A DNA stretch of 64,000 nucleotides from Streptomyces sindenensis. Its GTDB lineage: Bacteria; Actinomycetota; Actinomycetes; Streptomycetales; Streptomycetaceae. Shown here piece by piece: positions 25,895 through 33,398 of the stretch; the first letter of the stretch is position 1, and every line of letters starts with the position of its first letter. The notes under the pieces are model-generated. The model saw only the letters and a program-made list of their open reading frames with translations. It searched no databases and had not been told where the DNA came from. Both the position numbers and the translations under genes were made by a program. The stretch lies in NCBI RefSeq assembly GCF_014649035.1, contig NZ_BMSG01000013.1, positions 1 through 64,000 on the forward strand, in the 5' to 3' direction.

Positions 25895-26754
25895 ACCTGC
25901 CTCTGATCGTCGGCGTCGACGGCTCCGAGCCCAGCCTGCGGGCCGTCGACTGGGCGGCCGACGAGGCCGTCCTGCGCCGGGCGTCCCTGCGGATCGTGTA
26001 CGCCTCCTTGTGGGAGCGCTACGAAGGGCCCGCACTCGCGCCGGAGGTGGGCGGCACGTCCGGGCGTGTCGCCGCGGAGGACATCCTCGCGGCCGCGGCC
26101 CGGCGGGCGCTGCGCCATCATGCCGAACTGCCCGTAACGACCGCCGACGTGCTGGAGGAGCCTGAGTACGCCCTCGTGCGCGAGGGCCGCGACGCGTCCG
26201 CCGTGGTCGTGGGCACCCGCGGACGCAGCGGTCTCGCCGATCTGCTTCTGGGCTCCGTCAGCCTGACCGTGGCCGCGCGAGCGGACTGCCCTGTCGTCGT
26301 GATCCGTGGCAACCACAACAGCCGCGCTGTCGGCGGCGGGCAGGACCACATCGTCGTCGGAGTGGCCGACGCGCCGACAGCGGCCGTGCGCTTCGCCTAC
26401 GAGGAGGCGAAGCGGCGCGGTGCCGCCTTGGAGGCGGTACGGGCGTGGCGGTGCCCCCGGCACGAGACGGTCGGCCACCCTCTGCTCACGGGCGGTCCCG
26501 AGCGACTGCACGAGGAACGGGCGGCCAAGGAGCTGGAGGAAGCTCTCGCAGACGCTCCCCTGGAGGTCCGGTTGCGGCGGCGCACAGCGGAGGGCCCCGC
26601 CCACGGGGTCCTCCTGGCGGCCTCGCGAGACGCCGGCCTCCTCATCGTGGGCCGACGGCGTCCCGGCCGGCTGGGACCTCATCTGGGACGGGTCGCCCAC
26701 ACGGTCCTGCACCACTCCGGCTGCCCTGTCGTGGTCGTGCCGGAACCGGAGTGA
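25891..26754 (+). CDS. Universal stress protein, tandem domains (4 of 6)
   Basis: This 287-residue protein has two UspA domains. Domain 1 has LIVGVDGSEPSLRAVDWAA and loop GTRGRSGLADLLLGSVS; domain 2 has GRRRPGRLGPHLGRVAHTVLHHS, a degenerate loop. Its ATG overlaps the dehydrogenase stop as ATGA, so the two are co-translated. It is the last gene of the usp-adh-usp unit, and a stem-loop lies 160 bp downstream, before the convergent cyclic-nucleotide-binding gene. Confidence 0.9.
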   Translation: MNLPLIVGVDGSEPSLRAVDWAADEAVLRRASLRIVYASLWERYEGPALAPEVGGTSGRVAAEDILAAAARRALRHHAELPVTTADVLEEPEYALVREGRDASAVVVGTRGRSGLADLLLGSVSLTVAARADCPVVVIRGNHNSRAVGGGQDHIVVGVADAPTAAVRFAYEEAKRRGAALEAVRAWRCPRHETVGHPLLTGGPERLHEERAAKELEEALADAPLEVRLRRRTAEGPAHGVLLAASRDAGLLIVGRRRPGRLGPHLGRVAHTVLHHSGCPVVVVPEPE

Positions 26755-26914
26755 GGGCAGGGCCCCGACGCGGGACGGCGGGAGAGCGGAGCAGCTTCTG
26801 CCAGGCGCCGGCAGGCCCCCGTTCACCCGCGACACACGGGTGAAGTACCGGCCGGAAAGTTCGCGGTGGCGGGACTGCCGGGCTGCCGGACTGCCGGGCT
26901 GCGAGGGAGGCGGC

Positions 26915-26938
26915 GGTTCGCCACTCGGCCGGCGAACC
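26915..26938. terminator. Stem-loop between convergent genes
   Basis: GGTTCGCC and GGCGAACC form a perfect 8-bp stem around an 8-nt loop. It lies between the fourth usp and the convergent cyclic-nucleotide-binding gene and could stop transcription from both sides. No T-run follows, as is usual in Streptomyces. Confidence 0.45.
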
Positions 26939-26995
26939 ACCTCTTCGCTCGCGTGGTGCGCGGCCGGCGAACCACCTCATCGCTCGCGTGGTGCG
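26926..26995. repeat. 35-bp tandem duplication
   Basis: Two adjacent 35-bp copies starting CGGCCGGCGAACC differ at a single base (T or A). They follow and partly overlap the stem-loop. A short CTGCCGG-type triplet repeat lies just upstream. The near identity suggests a recent duplication. Confidence 0.75.
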
Positions 26996-27030
26996 CGGCA
27001 CGAGACGACCGGCTGCGTCGAAGGGCGTGC

Positions 27031-27486
27031 TCACGCTCCTGCCCGGCCGCCGCGATGAGCGTCGAGGTCGAGGAGCCGCTCACGTGTCGCTCGGAGCCGA
27101 CACGCGACCACCGAGCCGACCCAGACAGCGATCGAGCGCCCGAACTCCGCGTCCGCGGCACACATGGCCCGTACGGTCACCGCGTCGAACTCCCAGGCGC
27201 GCACCCGGTTCACAGCCTGAGCGCCCAGCTGCCACCGGTAGGGCGGGAAGTGCCAGGACCATCCGAGGAGTTCCTCGTGACCGAGGGAACCGATGATCGG
27301 GGCCGACTGGCCGGGGGCTTGCGAGTCGAGGGCGACCGTGCCGCTGTGGATCACCCAGAACCGGTCTGCGGGCCCGCCCTCCTCCAGCAGACGGGAGCCC
27401 GGCTCGAAAACGGCCTCCCGGGCCGTGCGCATCAGCCGGTTCCGGTGTGCGGTCGGCAGGGCCGCGGTCAACATGGTGGTGGTCAT
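27031..27486 (-). CDS. Stand-alone cyclic nucleotide-binding (Crp-type) domain protein
   Basis: This 151-residue protein consists of one cNMP-binding beta-roll: AREAVFEPGSRLLEEGGPADRFWVIHSGTVAL, then GSLGHEELLGWSWHFPPYRWQLGAQAVNRVRAWEFDAVTVRAM. The phosphate-cassette region (usually GExx-to-RxAT) is replaced by LLGWSWHFPPYRW, so cAMP may not be the ligand. The HTH domain of Crp/FNR proteins is absent, so it is not a DNA-binding regulator by itself. Similar short proteins occur near usp genes in actinobacteria. The ATG of MTTTMLTAAL is chosen, with only a weak GGGGAA upstream. Two DevR-like sites lie 124-158 bp upstream. Confidence 0.75.
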   Translation of the reverse strand: MTTTMLTAALPTAHRNRLMRTAREAVFEPGSRLLEEGGPADRFWVIHSGTVALDSQAPGQSAPIIGSLGHEELLGWSWHFPPYRWQLGAQAVNRVRAWEFDAVTVRAMCAADAEFGRSIAVWVGSVVACRLRATRERLLDLDAHRGGRAGA

Positions 27487-27609
27487 CGTGCCGGTTCCCC
27501 ATCTCTCCCCGACGGCTGTCCGGCCGTGGCAAGGTGCCGGCCGGAATCGCATGCGCCCACGGCGCGGGCTCTTGACTCAGACTGCTTCCCAGCAGGGGGT
27601 GTGAGCCAT

Positions 27610-27644
27610 GTGCCGTTCGGCCCCGCAGGGGAGCCGTTCGGCCC
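27610..27644. promoter_or_regulatory. Two DevR-like sites with exact 21-bp spacing
   Basis: GTGCCGTTCGGCCC (27610-27623) and GAGCCGTTCGGCCC (27631-27644) each differ from GGGNC-N4-GNCCC only at position 2 and are nearly identical to each other. They lie upstream of the cyclic-nucleotide-binding gene. Confidence 0.45.
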
Positions 27645-27838
27645 CACCGGTCTGCCCGGTTGTGCCGCCGCGCTCCCAGGAGGAGCGCCGGGCGAGGGGG
27701 AAGCGCGGGATGCAGCTCTGCCGCGGCCCGCTCCGCAGGGCCGGGCGGCCGGCTCTGGTTCCGTGCTGTCGCAGGCTCATACGCTGGTCCTTCGGGGCTG
27801 GGCGCCAACCCCGTGGGGGAGCGGTGCCGTCCGGCGGA

Positions 27839-29014
27839 TCAGGACACCGGCGTGCTGCGGCGTGGTGAGCGCTGCGGATCGGAGGGGCGTGATCCGGCGC
27901 AGCGGGTGATGACGGGGCCGGCCACGGCGAGCAGGAGGACATAGGCGGCCACCAGGGCGCCGAGCCGGTCGTGGCCGGTGCCCACGAGGCCGATGATGAC
28001 GATGGAGAACTCGCCCCGGGCGATGAGCGCGGTTCCTGCCCGCAGGCGTCCTCGGCGTCCCACTCCTTCGCGGCGCGCCGCGTACCACCCGGACGCCACC
28101 TTGGTCGCGGTGGTGACCACGGCCAGGACCAGGGCGGCCGGAAGGACCGGCAGCAGCGAGTTCGGAGGGATGGACAGGCCGATGGCGAGAAAGAACACGG
28201 CGGCGAACAGATCTCGCAGGGGGCTCAGCACTTTGCGTGCCCGGTCGGCCGCTTCGCCCGTGAGGGAGAGCCCGACCAGGAAGGCGCCGACCGCCGCCGA
28301 GACGTGGACGGCCTCCGCGAGGGCCGCGACGACCAGTGTCACGCCCAGGACGCGCAGCAGCAGCTGCTCCGCGTCGGGGTGCGACAGCAATCGCCCCAGG
28401 TGATGCCCCCACCAATAGGACATGGTGAGCGCGGCCACGACGGCGGCCAGGGCCAGCAGCACCCCCAGTAGGGCCTGCTGCCACGTTCCTCCGGCAGCCA
28501 CCACGGCGAGCAGCGGAAGGTACGCGGCCATCGCGAAGTCCTCCAGCACCAGTACGGACAGCACTGCCGGGGTCTCCCGGTTGCTCATCCTCCGCAGGTC
28601 GCCCAGGAGCCGGGCGACGATGCCCGAGGAGGAGATGTAGGTCGCCCCGGCGAGCGCCAGGATCCCTGCGGCGTCCAGCCCGAACAACCACCCCGCCACC
28701 GCACCGGGGGTCGCGTTCAGCACGAGATCGACCCATGCCGAGGGCAGGTGGCGGCGCAGACTGACCGTGAACTCCGGCACGGTGAACTCGAGACCGAGTA
28801 CCAGCAGCAGAAGAACGACGCCGATGCCCGCGCCGGTCTCCACGAAGGAACCGGCTGCCGGGACCGGGGCGACGCCTCCCTCGCCCAGCGCCAGTCCGGC
28901 CAGGAGATACAGCGGGATCGGGGACAGCGCGTAGCGTCGCGCCAGCGTACCGAGCAGACTCAGCGAGGCGAGGATGATGCCCAGCTCCAGCAGCAGGGCG
29001 ACCGAGATGTGCAT
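27839..29014 (-). CDS. khtU: KhtU-type CPA2 cation/proton antiporter
   Basis: This 391-residue membrane protein with about 12 helices belongs to the CPA2 (Kef/KhtU) family, exchanging K+ or NH4+ for H+. Typical segments are LARRYALSPIPLYLLAGLALG near the start, LLLLVLGLEFTVPE, ATYISSSGIVARLL (unwound-helix region), VLEDFAMAAYLPLLA and GTALIARGEFSIVIIG. It ends soon after the last helix, lacking the RCK domain found in Kef proteins. That role falls to the separate KhtT-like protein encoded 4 bp upstream. The ATG directly follows the khtT gene. It may adjust cytoplasmic pH and K+ during energy limitation. Confidence 0.88.
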   Translation of the reverse strand: MHISVALLLELGIILASLSLLGTLARRYALSPIPLYLLAGLALGEGGVAPVPAAGSFVETGAGIGVVLLLLVLGLEFTVPEFTVSLRRHLPSAWVDLVLNATPGAVAGWLFGLDAAGILALAGATYISSSGIVARLLGDLRRMSNRETPAVLSVLVLEDFAMAAYLPLLAVVAAGGTWQQALLGVLLALAAVVAALTMSYWWGHHLGRLLSHPDAEQLLLRVLGVTLVVAALAEAVHVSAAVGAFLVGLSLTGEAADRARKVLSPLRDLFAAVFFLAIGLSIPPNSLLPVLPAALVLAVVTTATKVASGWYAARREGVGRRGRLRAGTALIARGEFSIVIIGLVGTGHDRLGALVAAYVLLLAVAGPVITRCAGSRPSDPQRSPRRSTPVS

Positions 29015-29018
29015 CTGC

Positions 29019-29498
29019 TCAGCCCCGGACGAGCTGTTCCACCGCGGCGATCCCCGCGCGGGTCCCGATCACCACCAGGACGTCTCCAGCACACAGGACC
29101 TTCTCCGGCCCGGGGGACGGGATGACGTCCTCACCGCGGACGATCGCCACGATCGACGCACCGGTCCGTGTGCGTGCCCTGGATTCTCCCAGTGGGCGGC
29201 CGACGTACGGGGTGCCGGCGAGCACCTCGACCTGCCCGGCGCTGAGTCCGGGCACCTCTTTGGTCAGATCCGCGAACCGCTCGGCGATGCGCGGCGCGCC
29301 CAGGATCTCTGCGAGGACGTCGGCCTCCTCGCCGGTGAGCCGGAACACGGCCCGCGCCTGATCGGGGTCCCCCTCTCCGTAGACCGCCAGTTCGAAGTCG
29401 CCGGAGCGCCGGGCGACCACACCCACCCTGTCGCCCTCCAGATTGACGAACTCGTAGAGCAGCCCCACACCCGGCAGGAGCACTTCGTTGACATCCAC
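29019..29498 (-). CDS. khtT: KhtT-type RCK_C regulatory subunit
   Basis: This 159-residue cytosolic protein matches KhtT, the partner that gates KhtU. The N-terminal half (VNEVLLPGVGLLYEFVNLEGDRVGVVARRSGDFEL) is the typical N-domain. The C-terminal RCK_C domain (about 85-155) has GTPYVGRPLGE, TGASIVAIVRGEDVIPSPGP and LCAGDVLVVIGTRAGI. RCK_C domains of this type bind c-di-AMP in several firmicutes and actinobacteria; that ligand is inferred here. It sits 4 bp ahead of the antiporter gene in the same operon. Confidence 0.88.
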   Translation of the reverse strand: MDVNEVLLPGVGLLYEFVNLEGDRVGVVARRSGDFELAVYGEGDPDQARAVFRLTGEEADVLAEILGAPRIAERFADLTKEVPGLSAGQVEVLAGTPYVGRPLGESRARTRTGASIVAIVRGEDVIPSPGPEKVLCAGDVLVVIGTRAGIAAVEQLVRG

Positions 29499-29665
29499 CT
29501 GTACTCATCCCGTCCGCCGTGAAATCGCTGTCGTGCGGCTCGGTGCCCCGACCGCCGTGCCCTGGGTATTCGGCATCCGGGGGCGGCGGCTCAAGCTCCG
29601 GCCTCGGCCTCGGAGGCCCGCGGGGCACTCTTCCTCGCGTTGGGCTGGGGCCGGCAGGACCCGAG

Positions 29666-29707
29666 CGGCCCCGTACAGGGGGCCGAACGGGCCTCTGTAC
29701 GGGGCCG
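29666..29707. repeat. 13-bp perfect inverted repeat in divergent promoter region
   Basis: CGGCCCCGTACAG and CTGTACGGGGCCG are exact reverse complements around a 16-nt spacer containing GGGCCGAACGGGCC, itself a one-mismatch DevR-like site. It sits midway between khtT and the divergent fifth usp gene, about 150-170 bp from each start. It is better placed as an operator than as a terminator. Confidence 0.6.
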
Positions 29708-29752
29708 GCTCCGGCGGGGGCGCTGACAGCCGCCGTGCCGGACGAGCGGGTC

Positions 29753-29766
29753 AGGACGGTCGGCCC
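29753..29766. promoter_or_regulatory. DevR-like box upstream of fifth usp
   Basis: AGGACGGTCGGCCC has one mismatch at the first base and is flanked by TCA and TGA, giving a TCAGG/CCTGA outer palindrome. It lies 90 bp upstream of the fifth usp gene. Confidence 0.45.
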
Positions 29767-29856
29767 TGAATGTGGCCCACACGCCCCATGGCGGGGGGAG
29801 CCCGTGCGGGGTGGGCTGGGAGACGAGAGCCAGGCGGTCCGGAGACAGGAGACATG

Positions 29857-30774
29857 ATGAGTGGTCCGGTGGTTGTGGGTGTGGACGGGTCGGAGTCGAG
29901 TTTCGCCGCGGTGGAGGCGGCGGCTCGGGAGGCGCGGGAGCGTGGGCTGGGGCTGCGAGTGGTGCACGCGCTGGTCTGGCCGGTGACGTACGTGCTTCCG
30001 CGCCCTTCACCGGGAGGCACGTCGCTGTTGGGGCCGCCGCCGATGGACCCGTCAGAGGCCGGGCTCCGGAAGATGGCCGCGGATCTGGTGACCGAGGCGG
30101 TCGGGCGAGCGCGGGCGGTGGCGCCGGATGTCCAGGTCGGTCACGCGGTGGTGTCCGGCGAGCCCCTGACCGTCCTGGAGGCGGAGTCCCGTGCGGCCGA
30201 GCTGGTCGTGGTGGGGTCCCGGGGGCTGGGCGGGTTCGTCGGGCTGCTGGCCGGGTCGACGGCGGTGCACCTGGTGGCACACGGCCAGTGCCCGGTGATG
30301 GTGGTTCGCGAGGAGCCACGCGCGGACGGCCCGGTCCTCCTGGGCGTCGACGGTTCAGCGGCGGGCGGACCGGCGGTGGACTTCGCCTTCGCCACGGCGG
30401 AGCGGCGGAAGGCCCCCCTCCTGGCCCTGCACGCCTGGACGACGTGGAACGCGCCGCTGCCCGCTCCACAGGACGCTTCCGCTGCGTACGCCCGCCTACC
30501 GGGCGCTCTCGCCGAGGAGGAGGAGACGCTGCTGTCCGAGGCCCTCGCGGGCTGCCGGGCACGGTATCCGGACGTGGTGGTGGAGCGCCGGGTGGTGCAC
30601 GGCCGGACACGCGAGGCGCTGATCGGCGCGAGCCGCTCCGCACAGCTGACGGTGGTCGGCGCTCGTGGGCGGGGCGGGTTCGCCGGACTGCTGCTCGGCT
30701 CGGTCAGTCAGGCCGTGCTGCACCACGCCCACTGCCCGGTCGTAGTGGTGCGGGCGTCGGGGGCGCGGCACTGA
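29857..30774 (+). CDS. Universal stress protein, tandem domains (5 of 6)
   Basis: This 305-residue protein has two UspA domains, both with canonical ATP loops: GSRGLGGFVGLLAGS and GARGRGGFAGLLLGSVSQAVLHHAHCPVVVV. Together with the sixth usp it forms a second subtype, distinct from the first four in which the second loop is degenerate. The start has ATGATG; the second ATG is preferred because AGGAG is then about 5 nt away. Members of this type hydrolyse or bind ATP and slow growth in mycobacteria; the role here is inferred. Confidence 0.9.
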   Translation: MSGPVVVGVDGSESSFAAVEAAAREARERGLGLRVVHALVWPVTYVLPRPSPGGTSLLGPPPMDPSEAGLRKMAADLVTEAVGRARAVAPDVQVGHAVVSGEPLTVLEAESRAAELVVVGSRGLGGFVGLLAGSTAVHLVAHGQCPVMVVREEPRADGPVLLGVDGSAAGGPAVDFAFATAERRKAPLLALHAWTTWNAPLPAPQDASAAYARLPGALAEEEETLLSEALAGCRARYPDVVVERRVVHGRTREALIGASRSAQLTVVGARGRGGFAGLLLGSVSQAVLHHAHCPVVVVRASGARH

Positions 30775-30898
30775 CCACGCCCCGGCATGGGGCCGGCGCG
30801 TTCCGGGGAGCGGCCGCGGGCTGCCGAGCAGACGGCGATGGCGCCGCAGGGCAGGTGCGCGCGCAGAGCGGGCGCCCTGCTCGGGCGCGACCGCATCA

Positions 30899-30936
30899 GG
30901 GCCGCCGTCAGGACCGAATGGTCCTGACGGCGGCCC
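30899..30936. terminator. 17-bp perfect hairpin between two usp genes
   Basis: Two 17-nt arms, starting GGGCCGCCGTC and ending ACGGCGGCCC, are exact complements around a GAAT loop. It lies 125 bp after the fifth usp and 89 bp before the sixth. It would make a strong terminator stem, but it also contains a palindromic DevR-like site, so it may serve as both. Confidence 0.55.
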
Positions 30937-30945
30937 GTTGGTCCC
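30911..30945. promoter_or_regulatory. Two DevR-like sites, 21 bp apart, upstream of sixth usp
   Basis: GGACCGAATGGTCC (30911-30924, two symmetric differences from GGGNC-N4-GNCCC and fully palindromic outside the centre) and GGCCCGTTGGTCCC (30932-30945, one mismatch) start 21 bp apart. The first forms the tip of the 17-bp hairpin. Confidence 0.4.
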
Positions 30946-31024
30946 TGGGCGCGGTGGATGGGCTGCGACCAGGATGAGGATCACGGGGCCGCGCATCGGC
31001 GGCGTCCCGGGACGGGAGACTGCA

Positions 31025-31906
31025 ATGACTGATCCGGTGATCGTAGGGGTGGATGGTTCTGCCTCCAGCCTTGAGGCGGTCGACGTGGCGGCTCGTGAGG
31101 CGCGCCTGCGCGGCGCCCCGCTGCGGATCGTGCACGCATTCGGCCGTGCGCCCGGACACCGGCCGGCCGACGGGCCGCCGCGGAGCCCGGCCGGCCACGG
31201 CCTGGAGCCGATGGTCCCGGGAGCGCTGGCCGAGGCCGAGGAACGGGCCCACGCGGCGGCACCGGGCGTCGCCGTGACCCGGTCGGTGGTGGCAGGGGAG
31301 GCCTTGGAGGTGATGGAGACCGAATCGCGCTCGGCGTCCTTGGCCGTCGTCGGCAGCCGGGGCCTGAGCGGGTTCTCGGGGTTGCTGCTGGGCTCGACGG
31401 CGGTGCATCTGGCCGCGCACGGCCGCTGTCCGCTGATGGTGGTGCGAGGCCGCCCCGACCCGTCCGGAGCGGTGCTGCTGGCCGTCGACGGATCCGATGC
31501 CGGTGGGGCGGCCGTGGAGTTCGCGTTCGCCGAGGCCGCTCTGCGCGGGGCGCCGCTGGTGGCCCTGCACGTCTGGAACACCTGGAGCGAGCACGCCTAC
31601 GAAGGCCCCGGCGACCCCCTCAACGCCATGGTGGTCGATATCGAACGGCTTCGAGAGGCTGAGCAACGCCTGTTGGACGAGACGGTCGCGCCCTGGCAGA
31701 AGGCCTTTCCTGATGTCACGGTGGAGCGGCGGCTGGAGCGTGCCCGGATCCGCCCGGCCCTGCTCGACGCCAGCCGCGACGCCCAGCTGGTCGTCGTCGG
31801 AGCCCGGGGACGCGGTGGGTTCACCGGCCTGCTGCTCGGCTCCGTCAGCCAGGCTCTGCTGCACCACGCCCACTGCCCCGTCACCGTGGTCCGCGGCCAG
31901 GACTGA
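31025..31906 (+). CDS. Universal stress protein, tandem domains (6 of 6)
   Basis: This 293-residue protein has two UspA domains, each with a canonical loop: GSRGLSGFSGLLLGSTA and GARGRGGFTGLLLGSVSQALLHHAHCPVTVV. It is close to the fifth usp across its whole length, so the two probably arose by local duplication. GGGAG lies 8 nt before the ATG. It is the last intact gene of the dormancy island; disrupted genes follow. Confidence 0.9.
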   Translation: MTDPVIVGVDGSASSLEAVDVAAREARLRGAPLRIVHAFGRAPGHRPADGPPRSPAGHGLEPMVPGALAEAEERAHAAAPGVAVTRSVVAGEALEVMETESRSASLAVVGSRGLSGFSGLLLGSTAVHLAAHGRCPLMVVRGRPDPSGAVLLAVDGSDAGGAAVEFAFAEAALRGAPLVALHVWNTWSEHAYEGPGDPLNAMVVDIERLREAEQRLLDETVAPWQKAFPDVTVERRLERARIRPALLDASRDAQLVVVGARGRGGFTGLLLGSVSQALLHHAHCPVTVVRGQD

Positions 31907-31908
31907 CC

Positions 31909-32395
31909 GTGCCTCAGCAGACCACGGCCGGGAGCAGCGCCCGGACGGCGCCGGGCCCCGCAGCCGGACGCCCACCGACGCGCCGCCGCCGACGTGGCCG
32001 GCTCGCTCGCAGTCATTCCGGCACGTGGCCCGACCACCGCGGACGCCGGACGACGGGCCGACGCCCGGGGAGCCGACGAACTGCCCGGACCGGTCCGCCG
32101 ACCGCAGTGGTTGCGCCTGCTGGACCGGTCCCGCAGCTGGCTGATCGGCATCCTCCTGGCCGCAGCGGTCATCGCCGGAGCCGTCGGCGAGGTCAAGGAC
32201 ACCGCTGTCATCACCGCCGTCCCGCTCATCAACGCCACGATCGGTCACCTGAAGGAACGCCGTGCCGAGCGCAGCTTCGAAGCGCCGCGCCGGATGCTCG
32301 TCCCCACAGCCCGAGTGCGCCGCGACGGCGAGGTACAGGTGGTCCCGGCCGGCTCTCCGGTGTGCGGCGACATCGTCCTTCCGGAAGCTGGAGCC
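31909..32395 (+). pseudogene. 5' fragment of a cation-transporting P-type ATPase
   Basis: From about 31979 the frame reads like the start of a PMCA/P2-type ATPase: GRRADARGADELPGP (usual RLxxxGPNELP), a first membrane helix (WLIGILLAAAVIAGAVGEVKDTAVI), INATIGHLKERRAERSFEAPRRML, and the actuator-domain start RVRRDGEVQVVPAGSPVCGDIVLPEAGAR. The similarity stops abruptly there. The phosphorylation (DKTGT) and ATP-binding domains are missing, and the frame ends within 160 bp. The upstream part may also be frameshifted, since the likeliest GTG start is in another frame. Related ATPases are DosR-regulated in mycobacteria. Confidence 0.75.
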
Positions 32396-32483
32396 CGCTC
32401 TCGACCACCAAGCCCACGCCTGGCTTTGTCCATGAGAACGGGCTCTGGCTCATGTTCTGTGGTACGTGACTGTGGGGCACCGA

Positions 32484-32702
32484 TTAGATCGCGAACAGAG
32501 CTTCCCCTTGTGGCGGGATCGGAGGGGCAAGGACGTCGCGGAGGCGGGTGATGCCCTGGCGCCACTTCGACCAGTTCGCGGCTTCGGCCCACAGCTCGGC
32601 GAGTTCAGGCCGGTTGGATACCACTTGATCGAGGGCGTCGACGGCGAGCATCCGAAGGTCTGCAGGCAACTCCGGTAGCGGCGCTGATGGGCCGTAGCTC
32701 CT
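32484..32702 (-). pseudogene. 3' fragment of a DUF4259-type gene
   Basis: The frame SYGPSAPLPELPADLRMLAVDALDQVV, then RPELAELWAEAANWSKWRQGITRLRDVLAPP, matches the C-terminal part of small DUF4259 proteins as I recall them. An in-frame TGA directly precedes it and the N-terminal half (usually starting MGAWG) is absent. It is oriented opposite to the ATPase fragment, with a 90-bp unidentified stretch between the two. Confidence 0.5.
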
Positions 32703-33012
32703 TCAGACGGAGCACTATCTCGTTCATGGCCCCGAACTGCCAGCCCAACTGCCGTGACCACGGCCTACTTTCGGGCGAACTGGAGCCCCCAGCCTGAGAC
32801 GATCAGCCGTCACTCGCAGTGGCCGCTGCACGGAAGTTGAGCCAGAACCAACTCGTGAACAAAGCCACCACGCCGGCTCCCCTCTCCCGCCACCCGCCCC
32901 ACCCCGGACCGCCAGTCCGGTATCCGGCCGGGCGAGACCGCCCTGCCCTGCCCCGGAGTGCCCACCGACCACGCCCGTCCTATCGCGGCGCGGCACGCCG
33001 AGGGGTGGCGCC
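32703..33012. other. Gap with no supported gene
   Basis: Frames here are short or are continuations of shadows. Base composition is slightly less GC-rich than the neighbours. I recognise no element. Confidence 0.4.
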
Positions 33013-33240
33013 TCAGTGGCGGCAAGCGGCCAAGATGGCCAGCAGGACGAGCGCGATGGCCGCGAGCTGGAGGCACGCGCGGGCTCCGCCCGAGTCGCCC
33101 CTGCGGCTCTCGATCTGACCGCCGGGGGGCGTCCCGGGGTGCCTCGCGGCGTAGTGCTCGATCTGCTGGCGCAGCCCCTCGGACTCCTCCAGCCAGGGCG
33201 TCTTGAAGCTGCAATCGCCGCACCAGTAGCGGTAGACCAC
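33013..33240 (-). CDS. Small membrane protein with N-terminal Cys motif
   Basis: This 75-residue protein starts MVYRYWCGDCSFKTPWLEES, where CxxC could be half of a zinc ribbon, continues IEHYAARHPGTPPGGQIE, in which two His could complete a metal site, and ends in one membrane helix (LQLAAIALVLLAILAACRH). GTG start with GAGGAG 6 nt upstream. The spacing C-x2-C ... H-x4-H resembles a C2H2-type finger joined to a tail anchor. I do not know a function; similar small proteins are common in Streptomyces. It is divergent from the NACHT gene. Confidence 0.7.
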   Translation of the reverse strand: MVYRYWCGDCSFKTPWLEESEGLRQQIEHYAARHPGTPPGGQIESRRGDSGGARACLQLAAIALVLLAILAACRH

Positions 33241-33398
33241 GTCGACTCCTCGTCTGCCGTCGGTGTGTGCGCTGGACCCACGACAGTGACCTTCGTCATG
33301 TGACGTGAACAGGACAGAGAACCGGCCATCTGTGACCGGTGGTCAGTGGCTGTCGGTAGGATCACCGCCGTCCGTACTGCCGAGTAGGGAGTTGCCCC

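Noticed and set aside
32395..32484. 90-bp stretch as an insertion-sequence end
   Set aside because: It looks unlike its neighbours but I see no inverted repeat or target duplication, so I do not claim an IS.
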